A stretch of DNA of 39,903 nt from Pinguiococcus pyrenoidosus (GCA_019677205.1 JAAMXY010001053.1:58869-98771), one strand, 5' to 3'. Counted from the stretch's first letter, positions 1 through 11,300 are shown. Made by a program: numbers and translations. Notes: a model not told the origin generated them from the letters alone.

Positions 1-1452
<1,452 letters not shown>

Positions 1453-1502
1453 GTCGGCGCTCTGCGCGCTTTTCAAAGGCGGCGCACGTAAACCACCAGT
1501 GA

Positions 1503-1513
1503 TTTTCCCGCGC
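1503..1513 (-). promoter_or_regulatory. E2F-like motif TTTTCCCGCGC upstream of the PX-ankyrin gene
   Basis: The motif matches the E2F/DP consensus TTTSSCGC and lies about 50 bases upstream of the start codon at 1452. Binding is inferred from the sequence alone. Confidence 0.4.
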
Positions 1514-1981
1514 TTTTCCGATTCAAGTGCTCGAAAACGCCTTGGAATACGCCCCGCTGATTGGACGAGCGGACGCGCGAGGAGCGGCGGCCATGTGGTA
1601 CAGCTCGCGAGCGTGCGGACGCGCTGCGCGACGCACTCGCGCCAGGGCGTGGACAAGGCGCTGGGAAACTTGCGGTTGGCGGACTCGGTGCAGTGCCGGG
1701 GTCTCCAGCGGTGAAGGGCCAATGAGACGGTGGAGCCGTAGCTTGGAGCGTCGCTCTCGCAGCTGGGGGGTCGTTGAATGGCTGGAACAGGGCACAGAAG
1801 TATCCGGGCCGTTGAGCTCTTGATCTCAACCAGACGTTTCGTTTTTCATTGTATACTCTATATTCTATCCATATTCTTATTGATACTAAAAGCTTTTTAA
1901 AAATTGTAGCCTATTCAACCTCATAAAGGAATGTACTGTATAACGATGGTGGGGAAGTTTAATCTATTTCCATCTGTCCCG

Positions 1982-1994
1982 TTTCCCGCCAAAA
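1982..1994 (+). promoter_or_regulatory. E2F-like motif TTTCCCGCCAAAA upstream of the ferredoxin-like gene
   Basis: This is close to an optimal E2F site and lies 48 bases before the start codon at 2043. A second TTTCCCGCC occurs at 2192-2200 in intron 1 of the same gene. Confidence 0.45.
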
Positions 1995-2042
1995 TCGTCA
2001 CGACGTAAACCGCAGTGAAATCGCCATTCAAAGTGTTTCGCA

Positions 2043-2819
2043 ATGCGTTTCGTCCCCTCATTTTTGCTTGTGACGCTTTTCTTCAGCCTCGGTGAGGCGT
2101 TCCAACGAGCACATGCTGTGACGAGGTCGTCCACCGCGCTTTTCAACGCCGCATCGGACAGTGAAGGTGCGACATCCCTGTTACAGTGGCGTTTCCCGCC
2201 CCCTCTTAACCCCATTTTCCGCCTGATGTCTTCTGGACGTCTGTTCATGTCGCATCCGTATACTCAGCTTCTGGCTTTGCGGTGAAGAAGCTGGAGGTGT
2301 GCCAGCATCGGCACTGTAGAGCTCTAGGAAGTCCGAAGACGCTCGAACGCCTGAAGGTACTGCGTTGCGTAGATAGCGTAGCATGACAGGAAGAGGCAAA
2401 AAATGTTGTAAGCCACGCAAAGTTTGCGTGTTTGCTTGAGAGACGAAGTTAGCGTAGCATGACAGGAAGAGGCAAAAAATGTTGTAAGCCACGCAAAGTT
2501 TGCGTGTTTGCTTGAGAGACGAAGTTCACACTTCTTTCTGTGTTGCAAAAATTATGTGCTACATGTGATCCACAGGAACTCGCTGGCGATGCAGTGGAGA
2601 TTTGCCCCAGTGACTGCATGGACGAATGCAAGTTGGTACGTCGTCGACCCCCCAAAAAGGCTTCCGAGATGCAGTTTCGCGCTGGAGTTCACCCGCGATG
2701 TTGACTTTGCTCAGGGCCCAAATGTTCGAGTGGACGACGATGCTTTCAAGATCAAGAACGGCATCAAGACCGACGATGACATGCGGAGACTGCTGGGGCT
2801 TCCGATTGAAGCGGCGTAG
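2043..2819 (+). CDS. Plastid-targeted thioredoxin-fold [2Fe-2S] ferredoxin-like protein
   Basis: Four exons are 2043-2166, 2268-2356, 2576-2635 and 2715-2819, giving 125 residues with consistent phases (1, 0, 0). The N-terminus MRFVPSFLLVTLFFSLGEAF is a signal peptide ending in A-F, the hallmark of bipartite leaders for secondary red plastids, so import into a complex plastid is inferred. The mature part resembles the small thioredoxin-like [2Fe-2S] ferredoxin family. Likely cluster ligands are Cys53 and Cys58 (CQHRHC) and Cys85 and Cys89 (CMDEC) before KLGPNVRVDDD; Cys81 is an extra cysteine. Such proteins carry electrons, but the partner is unknown. Intron 2 contains a 76-bp tandem duplication. 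The gene is convergent with the Ala/Pro/Lys-rich gene. Family confidence is high; the cellular role is not known. Confidence 0.85.
2375..2526 (+). repeat. Perfect 76-bp tandem duplication in an intron
   Basis: Bases 2375-2450 and 2451-2526 are identical copies in direct tandem. Each copy contains the short palindrome ACGCAAAGTTTGCGT. The pair lies in intron 2 (2357-2575) of the ferredoxin-like gene and makes up most of it. Complete identity suggests a recent duplication or an assembly artefact. Confidence 0.95.
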
Positions 2820-3080
2820 TGTAGGCGTTGATTTGGGCGCTGGGAGCTCGTATGGAGCCAGGTCATACAAAGGAGCTTCGTGATCGTGGAGGACTCTAGG
2901 CCACGCGCCTGCACTCAGATCTGCCATTGAGCTCGAGTCTTTCAAATTGCAACAGTGCATCACCTCAGGTCAGCTCGGACTGCACTACGCCGCTGCTAAA
3001 GCACAAGATAATCGCGAACACTATTGGACTGGGAGGCCCGACAACTTGCCCGTCGGGTCGGTTCCTGCTTCACGCCCATT

Positions 3081-5154
3081 TCAACCAGAGGTCGGGTACC
3101 CGCTCCGCCTTCTTCGCGGGGGAGTCGGAGCGGTGTTCTTCTCTGTGGCGCCAACGAGGGAACGTGAGGCCCACGGCGAAGCTCAGAAACATGCACATGG
3201 CGCGTTCCGCTCGACCTACCTGCTTTCTCCGCCTTCTTCTCTGCGCCAGCGCCTGCGCCTGCGCCTCCTCCGAAGAAGGATCGCTTCTCGGCCACCGGCT
3301 TCTTCTCTGCCTTGGGCGCAGCAGCTGGCTTCTTGGCCGGCGCGGCCGGCTTGGCAGGTGCGGTCTTCACCGCCTTTGGTTCCGTCTTGGCCTTGGCTCC
3401 GCCTCCGCCTCCAAAAAACGAAAAGCCTCCCGCCTTCTCCTGCTTGGCGGTGGCCGGCTTCACGGACGTGGCCTTCGCCTGCGGTGGCGGCTTGGAGGCA
3501 GGTGCCTTCTTGGCGGCGACGGGCACCCTCGGTGTGCTGGGCGGCGCTGCTGCCTTCTTCTTCTCGGCGCCCTTCCCGAACGAGAAGAGAGGATTCTTCG
3601 GAGGTGAGGCGGCTGGCTTGGCCGGAGCGGGAGCTGCCTTCGGCGCCGCCTTGGCTGCCGCCTTGGGTGCCGCCTTGGGGGCCGCCTTGGACGGTGCCGC
3701 CTTGGCTGCCGCCTTTGGTGCCGCCTTCGGAGCCGCCTTTGGTGCCGCCTTTGGTGCCGCCTTTGGTGCCGCCTTGGGCGGAGCGCTCGGCGCACTGGGC
3801 ATCGCTGCTTGTGCCTTGGATGCGACGGGAGAAGGCGAGGCTGCCTTTGCCGCTGGCTTGGGCAGCGCTTCCTGAATCTTCGCGACGAGGTTTCGCGGGC
3901 CTGCCAGAATCGAGTCCAAGGTTGCCTTGGCCTTTTCCTGCGCCGCAGTGCCGATCTTGCCCGGAAGGGCGACGAGGTAGTCGCGCGTCCGGCTTGCCGC
4001 GGCGATCGCGCTGGCCTTGAGTGCTCCGAAAAGTTTGCCCGGCGCCGCTTTGACCTTCTCTCCCGTTGCCAGGGCCGCGACCTTCAGCGCATCTGCAATC
4101 TTGCCCGGGATGGCCGCGATCCCTTGGGCGGTCTTGTCAAGCTGGCTCTTGGCCGCGTCTGCCGCACGTCCAGGAGCGCTCCTGTGCGGGATAAACGAAG
4201 ACAGCAAGGATGGTGCGTAAGCCTCGCATCCTTTCCGTCTCTGAGGGAAGAGCGCCAAACAGAAAGCACTGCCGACTGTGCGAAGGAAAAGGAACTCACT
4301 GGATACTGGTCTTGGCGTTCTCCACCTGCGCCTTCGCACCCTGCACGACGGCGTCCGCGGTTCCCTTCGCCGCGTTGGTCACCGCCGCCTGCGTCCCTTG
4401 TGCCAGGCCTCCAAAGCTAAAGCGCAGCACTTCTCCAAGCTTGTTGTCCAGGTTCCCGCCCGCATACAACAGGCCTCCGCCAACGCCCAACCCTGCAATT
4501 ACACACGAAAGTCTCGTTCACCAACGCCATAATTTCCGGGTTTTGCCGCGAGAAGGCTCTAAAAACGCACCAACGATTGGCGCCCAGGGTGCGTCGCCAT
4601 TCGCCAAGGCACCGTCCAAGAGCCCTCCCGCCACGAGGCCTACGGTGCAGCGAATGTGTGAGTTTTCCTGCCACAATTGCGCTTTTTCCCGTCCGATTCC
4701 TCTCAAAAGCTAAGAAACCTCCGCAGAAAAACCAAACAGCACTAGCGAAAGCTGCAGATTCTTCTCCTCTTCCCACTCTCCTCTCCTCCCACCTCCCTTT
4801 CCGCATGTCAAAGCAACGTGAAACTCCCAGCACTCCCTCTCTCCAGCCTTTTTCTTCTGGCAACTCACCGATGGTGGCTCCGCTGGCGGCAACGTACGCG
4901 GCTTCCTTGCGCAGCTCTGCCTTCTTGGCCGCCGCCTCCGTCTTCTTCTTCGCGGCCAGGCGCTCCTCCTCCATCTTGATGCCCTCTGCAAAGCCCTCCC
5001 GGCCTTTGTCGCCCTCCAGCGCCTCCAGAAGCTTCGGAATTTCTTCCGATTGGCCGCTCTGCTCGGCGAAGCGGGCCAGCGCCGGCCGCTGCACGCGCGC
5101 CAGCCGCAGGGCCGGCACGCCCATCGCCAGGGACACAAGCAGGAAGCACCTCAT
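3081..5154 (-). CDS. Secreted or organelle-targeted Ala/Pro/Lys-rich repetitive protein
   Basis: Five exons are 5154-4869, 4639-4571, 4492-4300, 4181-3220 and 3142-3081, joining in phases 1, 1, 2 and 1 to give 523 residues. I recognise no family. The N-terminus MRCFLLVSLAMGVPA is a signal peptide. It is followed by an acidic/lysine helix, a Gly-rich hydrophobic stretch (APIVGLGVGGGLLYAGG) and an amphipathic Ala/Lys region. A long low-complexity block of AAPK units (about 3640-3785) is then followed by three FG-type motifs: FSFGKG, FSFFGGGGG and SFFGGGAGAG. The leader lacks the Phe of the plastid-targeted neighbours, so its destination is open. The last exon is the least certain: without that splice the frame runs on to 2996 with a different tail. 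The composition suggests a structural or matrix protein, but this is only a guess. Confidence 0.65.
3640..3785 (-). repeat. Tandem AAPK-coding repeat
   Basis: Units of about 12 bases of the type GCCGCCTTTGGT (plus strand) are repeated more than ten times with small variations. On the coding minus strand they encode alternating Ala-Ala-Pro-Lys inside the secreted Ala/Pro/Lys-rich protein. Some units are one residue longer or shorter. Confidence 0.85.
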
Positions 5155-6505
5155 GCTGGGAGCGGCGCGACACGAGGGGCTGTGGCGCTCTCCCGGCGCT
5201 TCAAGACGCGATCAGCTGACGCGCGAAAGTCGCTAGATTTGGGGGGCCTACCTCAAGGTCGCGGGTGCGTCAGTGGATTGGCTGAGGCGCCACGTTATCT
5301 TGGCCGTGTTTGGGGACGCGATGGGAAACGTATTTTTGAAACTGAGGGAGGACCAATGGAAGGCGGAGAAGGGTCGGAGAAGAAATATGGACAGTGGACA
5401 GTGGACGGTGGACAGAGGACGGTGGACGGTTGGCAAAGAAGTACTAAGGCAGTACGACGCCGCGTGATGAGGAGAGAGATGCGAGAGCAGAAGACAGCGG
5501 AGCGCGGCGTTGCGAAGTTGCTTGCCAAGCTGAGAAGCTAAGGCAGCAAGCTGAGCGAGTTGGAGCAGCCAAAGGCAGCAAGAAGCTGGCCAGCCGCTCG
5601 CTCCAGCCCTCGCTCCTTCCCTCCAGCCATGGCTGACTATGCATCGCTCGAAGCAAAGCAAAAGCGAGGACGAAGGAAGGAAGGCCAACCCACGCTTGCG
5701 TAGCACCTCCATGCATCAGTTGGATGCATCAGTGGCTGGGCGGCAACACCAGCAATAAGCAGCGCGCGCCCAAACGCGGCAAACCCACGCTTCTTGAGAT
5801 GATCCTTCGCTGCTTCCCAAGTATCCCTCTGTCACGAATCCGCGCTGTTCGCGCATCGTTCCCCAAACACGTCATACCCTGAAAAAACTTTAAACTCTCT
5901 GCCTCCACTTCGAGGACGAATGTACGGCGGGAACAGAAGCTTCTTCAAGTTGTACGGTTGCTAGAGTTCAGTAAGATCGCAGTGACTCCATCCAGTGCAG
6001 ATGCAACGAACCTGGCGCAAACGCTACACCCTCCCCAGTAACAGCTGAAGCTTGCGCCACACGTCGTGAATCGCGGTCAAACTTCAACACTCTTCTTACC
6101 AGGACTCAACTAGGTGCGTCTCCCTTCCTTGTTTCGCAGCGAGTCGTCGGTGGCGGTGCTTTGGAATGTGAAGTTTGCTGCCGTGTGTGGCGCGAGCGCC
6201 ACAGAAACATTTGCGGCTCTCGCGCGGTCGCTGGCTCTTGCTCGCGCCTCCGCGCCTGGACGTGGCCGATTTCGTGGCCAAGTGCTCTCTGGACACTAGT
6301 GAGACGTTGGGGAAGGCCGAGTGTGGCTCGGCTGGAGCGAGAAGGGCGTCAGAGCGCCGGCCACGTTTCTCGCCTTTTCGCGAGCTTCGGCGATGGACGT
6401 TGGATGCTGTCACCGAAGCTTCTGAGTGTTTTCGCGGCAGCCGTGCACCCAACGTGCTCGCTCATCTCGTGTCTAATAAGAAGTTGCTCTGCCTGCGTAG
6501 CCATC
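5155..6505. other. Divergent intergenic region between the Ala/Pro/Lys-rich and cytochrome c genes
   Basis: This 1.35-kb spacer separates two divergent starts. It contains a 7-bp minisatellite at 5389-5430, inverted and direct CCAAT pentamers near 5273 and 5344, and several short frames without family resemblance. The frame of cytochrome c stays open upstream from about 6161. A possible 5'-UTR intron could run from the GTGCGT near 6113 to the AG just before the start codon, but this is only a suggestion. Confidence 0.5.
5389..5430. repeat. Six-copy 7-bp minisatellite
   Basis: Six heptamers of the form GGACRGW lie head to tail (GGACAGT, GGACAGT, GGACGGT, GGACAGA, GGACGGT, GGACGGT). They lie in the spacer upstream of the Ala/Pro/Lys-rich gene. 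Confidence 0.9.
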
Positions 6506-6820
6506 ATGGGTGACATCGGAAAGGGAGCCAAGATCTTCAAGACCAAGTGCTCGCAGTGCCACACGGTCGAGGAGGGAGCTGGACACAAGCAGGGGCCCAA
6601 CCTCCACGGCCTGTTCGGCCGCACGTCTGGGACGGTAGAAGGCTACTCCTACTCGGCGGCCAACAAGAAGGCGGGTGTGCTGTGGGCCGAGGACACCCTG
6701 TTCGACTACCTGCTCGCACCGAAGAAGTACATCAAGGGCACGAAGATGGTCTTCGCCGGCCTGAAGAAGGAGAAGGACCGCAATGACCTCATCGCCTACC
6801 TCAAGGACGCCACTGCCTAA
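6506..6820 (+). CDS. CYC: Mitochondrial cytochrome c
   Basis: This is a single uninterrupted frame of 104 residues. It begins with [19 protein letters not shown], in which Cys15, Cys18 and His19 form the CXXCH haem-attachment motif. [10 protein letters not shown] and the [10 protein letters not shown] loop with the axial Met81 follow in the normal order. The length fits the family (about 103-112). It shuttles electrons from complex III to complex IV in the intermembrane space. The same frame is open for about 115 codons upstream, but that part has no family resemblance and cytochrome c needs no presequence, so the ATG at 6506 is chosen. The gene is convergent with CenH3, with about 200 bases between the stops. 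Confidence 0.97.
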   Translation: MGDIGKGAKIFKTKCSQCHTVEEGAGHKQGPNLHGLFGRTSGTVEGYSYSAANKKAGVLWAEDTLFDYLLAPKKYIKGTKMVFAGLKKEKDRNDLIAYLKDATA

Positions 6821-7019
6821 GCTCCGCATTGGCGGCCAGCACCCGCCGGGTGCTTGTTTGGAGTAGCACGCGTCCCACGTATGCATGGAAGTTTTGTAGT
6901 TGGGTCTCAAGGAGGTCACCAAGCAAACGGCCAACTTATTTCGCTCAGAATCTGTACACGGCCTCCCACGCTTCAGCAAGTGGAGCTTCCTCTCTAGTTC
7001 TCGTCACGCACACCATTCA

Positions 7020-7631
7020 TTACTCACGCTGGATGCCGCGGATGCGGCGCGCCAGCTGCATGTCCTTCACAAATATCGTCACGCGCTTCGCGTGGATGGC
7101 ACACAGATTCGAGTCCTCAAAGAGCCCCACCAGATGCGCCTCTGCAGCTTCCTGTGCCGGTGTGCGGAGTCCAAGGTTAGCGGCGAGGAAGCCGGGGAAA
7201 CACAGCGCGAGAGCGTCTTGCCTGAAGCGCCAGAATGGCAGCGCCTTGCCAGCGGAACGGCGTCGTGGAGAACATTTGCTGGATTTCCCGCACCTACAGC
7301 GAATCACCACGTCATTTCAGCAACCTTGGCAGCACACCCTGCTCGGCAGGCATCAGCGGGAACGTACCACTCGAGAGAATGGCAGCTTGCGCAGCAGGAG
7401 CTCCGTGCTTCTTTGGTAAGCGCGGATCTGTCGAAGGTTCAAGAGGCACAGTTCAGGCCGTCCATTAGGCCGATGCATGCCGGCAGAATCCAAGGTCACC
7501 ACCATAAGTACCTCGCGGATAGCGACTGCGCCCGGGCGTCGTCGCTTCTGCGTCCCTGGCCCGCCTGTGGCGCTTCTTCTGGGCGCTTTCCTGCCGACGC
7601 CGGTTCTGCCGGATTGCTTCACGCGCGCCAT
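7020..7631 (-). CDS. CENH3: Centromeric histone H3 variant (CenH3/CENP-A type)
   Basis: Four exons are 7631-7512, 7427-7368, 7293-7222 and 7151-7020, all phase 0, giving 127 residues. The histone fold is unmistakable: [19 protein letters not shown], then [12 protein letters not shown] and QLARRIRG. Several features depart from canonical H3 in the CENP-A direction. Loop 1 reads [12 protein letters not shown], one residue longer than in H3 and with Trp in place of Phe. FSR replaces FQR in the alpha-1/loop region, and ALQEAAEA and VTIF replace the H3 forms. The tail is about nine residues shorter than in H3 but keeps ARVKQ at the start and a KAPR element. CenH3 marks centromeric nucleosomes and recruits the kinetochore. 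The third intron uses a GC donor. The promoter has E2F-like sites. An unusual non-centromeric H3 variant remains possible. Confidence 0.88.
7152..7221 (-). other. GC-AG intron in the CenH3 gene
   Basis: The 70-base intron starts with GCAAGA after CAG and ends in CACAG, with a branch-point-like GCTAAC inside. Without removing it the reading frame meets a stop. With it removed, ALQ joins EAAEA exactly as in the H3 family, so the non-canonical donor is well supported. Confidence 0.85.
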
Positions 7632-7718
7632 GTCTTCGTCGGGAGCTTTCGTAGAGGACGGCGTCGTCAGCGCAGCGCAAGCTTCGATGGAAGGAGAGGA
7701 CAGAGTGAGCAGTACCTG

Positions 7719-7728
7719 CTTAAATAGG
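7719..7728 (-). promoter_or_regulatory. TATA-like element CCTATTTAAG upstream of CenH3
   Basis: On the coding strand of CenH3 the decamer lies about 90 bases before the start codon and directly beside an E2F-like site. Its spacing would suit a TATA box with a 5'-UTR of about 60 bases. Its function is inferred. Confidence 0.35.
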
Positions 7729-7735
7729 CGGGAAA
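7727..7735 (-). promoter_or_regulatory. E2F-like site upstream of CenH3
   Basis: The plus strand reads GGCGGGAAA, so the CenH3 coding strand reads TTTCCCGCC, a strong match to the E2F/DP consensus. It lies about 96 bases upstream of the start codon. E2F control of CenH3 genes is known in plants. Confidence 0.5.
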
Positions 7736-7780
7736 GGCGCGCAGGACCGAGGGCGCGCGGCGCAAGCAAATCCAGTTCCG

Positions 7781-7809
7781 CAAAGCGCGGGAAAAAAGCC
7801 CGCGCTTTG
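7781..7809. promoter_or_regulatory. Perfect 11-bp inverted repeat containing E2F-like half sites
   Basis: CAAAGCGCGGG at 7781-7791 and CCCGCGCTTTG at 7799-7809 are exact reverse complements separated by the 7-base spacer AAAAAAG. The left arm with the spacer gives GCGCGGGAAA, an E2F-type site on the CenH3 strand, about 150 bases upstream of its start. It could bind a dimeric factor or form a hairpin. Confidence 0.6.
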
Positions 7810-8136
7810 TCCGCATCGGATGCCTCCAGACAGCTCCGGCTGTGATGTGTGTCGCACGCGCTCTGAGTTACCCGGGCGCGACACAGAACCCACGTGAAAC
7901 CGTTTCGTAGGTGCGAGGCGGAAGCCAATTGGAGCGGCGTTTCAGTTTCGGGTTTCCGGCCCGGAGATCGGTGACCAGTGGTCAGTGACTCTCCGGGGGC
8001 ATCCAAGTCAAGCCGGTAAGTGACCGCGTTCTATTCCCGCGCGCAGCTGCTCTCTCCGTTCGGAGTTTTATTGGGCCCGTGCGACGGCCGAATAGGAGGC
8101 GGAGAAAGTACAGCTCCCATCGGAGCCAGCGCTGTG

Positions 8137-8149
8137 ATTGGTCGCCAAT
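8137..8149. promoter_or_regulatory. Paired CCAAT boxes in opposite orientation
   Basis: ATTGG at 8137-8141 and CCAAT at 8145-8149 lie back to back about 230 bases upstream of the WDR44-like start. They are possible NF-Y sites serving the bidirectional promoter. This is a short motif, so chance occurrence is possible. Confidence 0.3.
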
Positions 8150-8377
8150 GTCAGACATTCTGGTTCCTGAAGAGATCGAGCGTTTCACTCGGCGCGCTCT
8201 CTCCTTAATCACCCATAGGGCAGCCGAACATGGGCTTGACATCGGGAAGACCCCTTGCCGTTGTGGCCGCTTAACGAACGCCCACCGGAGCGTTCTCTGT
8301 GCGCCGCGCCCTGCGCCGCAGAATCATGCTCGGCGCCATCAACTGAAAGAGGCCTCGCGCTCGTGAGGCGCCCGATC

Positions 8378-11300
8378 ATGAGTACCGTCGGCGAGCTGGA
8401 GACGGTGTCTCGGCAGTCGTCCGACTTCGAGTTCACCGTGACCAGTAACGACGACGACGAGTTCTTCGACGCCAGAGGTGCGCTCTCTCGTCCGCGCGTG
8501 TCCCGAAGATGCGGCGTCGAGTGAAGAGGAGAGCCGGGGAAACGGTGGTGGCAAATCGTCGCACAGCGCGCAAATCACTTTCGGCCTTCCGTTGCATGAT
8601 TCCGCAAGCAATCAGTGGAATTCGCTGCGCATCGCCTCCGCCTCGCGGTTTTCCGTGCGGACTTTGCGTTGGAAGCGGTGTGCCTCTGGCTCAAGAAGGG
8701 AGCCGAAGTCGGAGAGCCCGAATTTGCGGCGGAGATCGCCGCAAACTTCCGTTGAAATCGCGCGGAATTCGGCTGAAGATGGACGCGAGTGACGGACGAG
8801 GCGTTCGCGCCTGCGAAGCTATGGCATTGCTGCTGTAGCATCTTGAGTCTTGAGCTCGCAAGCTGCCTTGCGCCACAAACGACCCAACACGACCCAAAGC
8901 GACCCAAAAGGCCCCAAAGCGACCCAAAACGACCCAAAACGACCCAAAACAAGTGTCTAACGACCCTTCGGTCTTCCACAGGAACAGACTCGCTGTCTGA
9001 TCTGTCGCAACTGGACTCCGAGAGGAGCAGTCTGTGCCTCAAAGACGTCCGAGAGCGCAAATGGGCGCCGGTCCTGAGCCCCATGCCCTCCGTGGATACC
9101 TGTCACGAGCAGACGCCGAAAGGAGCTGAGAAAGCCACCGACGACGAGGCCAACTGGTCGGAGCCCAGCCAGCAGGGCAAGTTCCTGGACGCGAGATCGT
9201 CGTCCAGAAGCCTCGATGCGGAGCCGCTGGCGGAGGCCAAAGGCGAGAAGGAGGCGCTCCGAGCGGAGTTGGAACTGCGGCTCGACTCCATGGATTTTCC
9301 GCCGAGGCCGATCACGCCTGGGTCGCTGAAGCCGCCGTCCGTCGAGCCCAGTCCGCATCCCCTCCCGGAGGCGCTGCCGGCACCTTCCGTCCACACCAGT
9401 CCCGTCAAGCCGCTGGTCGCTGCGCACGAGGATGACATGCGCAAGGCCGTGCAGGCCGCCTTTGCCTCCGAGGAGGCGCGCGAGAGAGACGAAGTCACGC
9501 TCATCAAGGATCTAGACAGTGGCCTGGCCTACGCGTCCATCGACGACGTGCCGGGCGTAGATGCGCAGGCCTCGCAAAATCCTCTGGGTGAGTAGCCCAC
9601 CAGCCACCAAGCGCCTCTCCTCTGCGATGCCTTCCGCGGCATAACGCTTCCGCTCGATGTGTCCTCGCAGTACCTGGAGACCGACACGAGTACAGGTGGA
9701 AGCGGAGGAAGCAACACCGGGGGGCGGCAAGCGGCACCGCGGCCGCGGCAGCGGCCGCGGCCTTGAAGCATCCGTTTGACAGTCCGTTGCTGAACCTCCG
9801 GAAGGGAAGCGACACGTCGGACGATGCGTCTGGTACGCACCGCAAGACGGGAAAGCTCCTTGCCGCCGCGGAGTACCTCGGCCTGAGCAAGACGGCCGAG
9901 TATGAGGAGCTGTCCGCCGAGAAGGTGTCGACGAAGAGCAGATCTTCCAGGCATCTCGAGTCCGAGAAGGAGCATGAGGAGCAGCTGAACGACCGTACGC
10001 CGATGCGGGTGGCGGACATGCAGAGCATTGGCAAGAACATGCTCCTGCGGGACTTTCCGTCGGAGACGCCGGATCTGCGCGGCAGACCAGAAGCAGCCCC
10101 GAGAACGGCAAGCGGAGGCTCGCGACAGCGCCGCTCGCCAAGTTTTGATTCGACTCAAAGGTACGTGCGTGCGTTCGTGCGTGCCTGCGTGCGCCAACAC
10201 GCGAAATGCGAATCTCCTCTGCGAACGCTGGCCTAAAGCGAGACGCCTGCCTTGCAACACTCGCAGCGTGACGAAGCCGAGTTCCACGGCGTCCATGGGG
10301 TCTGTGACGTCGTCGATCGCTTCATCGAGGGACACGTACCGAGGGACGACGCGCAGCGGCAGGTTCGGCATGGGCCTGCTGCGGGGAAGAAGCAGATCGT
10401 CCACCGACCCGGAGGGCTCGAGGGACATGCCCACGGTGTTCAAGAAGAAGCAGGGCTGGAACGGGACCCTCGAGCCGCTCTGGAAAATCGGATCCTACGG
10501 AGCGCACAACAAGGGAAAAGCCATCTGGACCATGGAATGGTCTCAGGACGGGCAGTTCCTAGCAACGGGAGGGGAAGACGGGCTGGTGAGTCCATAAAGC
10601 CCCGTCCGCGCTTGCCACGTGTTGGTTGGACGGCGTGTTAAACGGAGTCGTGCTGCTTGGCTTTCCGCCACAGGTCGTTCTTTGGCAGATCGCGGCGAAC
10701 GTGAGATCCACGACGCCCCGGCGACGGAGCAGCAACTTCAGCGTCGGTAGCGAGGCGATGGACAGCACGGGGTCGCTGCGCTTTGCGGAGAAAAGCCGGA
10801 TCGCCTTCGTGTTTCCCGTCCTCGAGGACGCGCCGTTTCGGAGATACAAGGAGCATCTCCAGGACGTTGTGCAAGTCGCGTGGTCAAAGACCGGATTCCT
10901 GCTGAGTGGCAGCATTGATCACACCGTACGGCTGTGGCACCCGAGCCAGCACATTTCAATGGGTGAGGAGGACGACGCAACATGTCTGACGCGATGCTTG
11001 CGAAGCTTGTCTGATGGCTGTCCTCCGAACAGGAACGTTTGAGCACCCCGACATGATCACAGCTCTAGCGTGGCATCCTCTCCACGACAAGTCCTTCTTG
11101 ACGGCCTGCTTTGACAAGAGGTAGGTGGTGCACGCATGGCATGGTGGAAGCAACACGGATATCACCAACAACCAAAACGGATATCACCAACAACTCATGC
11201 TACTGCTACTACTACTGCTACTGCTACTGCTACTGCTACTGCTCATGCTCCTCCTCCTCCAAAAGGTTGCGGATCTGGCAAATCCGGAAGAAGGTCGTTG

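Larger units (their letters stand above)
1453..2042. other. Divergent intergenic region between the PX-ankyrin and ferredoxin-like genes
   Basis: This 590-base spacer separates two start codons that point away from each other. It holds one E2F-like motif near each start (1503-1513 and 1982-1994), CCAAT pentamers in either orientation near 1558 and 1710, and an AT-rich island at about 1838-1950 in otherwise GC-rich sequence. I see no convincing gene in it. Confidence 0.6.
7632..8377. other. Divergent promoter region shared by CenH3 and the WDR44-like gene
   Basis: The 746-base spacer contains a TATA-like element, two E2F-like sites and a perfect inverted repeat on the CenH3 side. CCAAT boxes lie in both orientations at about 7923 and 8137-8149. 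No gene is supported in it. Confidence 0.6.

Noticed and set aside
5248-5712. Frames over the 7-bp minisatellite region
   Set aside because: They are low-complexity translations of repeats with no conserved features.
6161-6505. N-terminal extension of cytochrome c
   Set aside because: The frame is open but the sequence resembles nothing, and cytochrome c starts normally at the ATG at 6506.
7020-7310. Single-exon reading of the CenH3 end
   Set aside because: The continuous frame gives non-histone sequence upstream of QEAAEA. Splicing out 7221-7152 restores the histone alpha-2 helix.
7781-7809. Inverted repeat as a rho-independent terminator
   Set aside because: The genome is eukaryotic, the element lies upstream of two divergent genes, and no poly-T follows the right arm.
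8881-8950. CRISPR-like repeat array
   Set aside because: The 10-base units are directly adjacent with no spacers, in a eukaryotic intron. This is a minisatellite.
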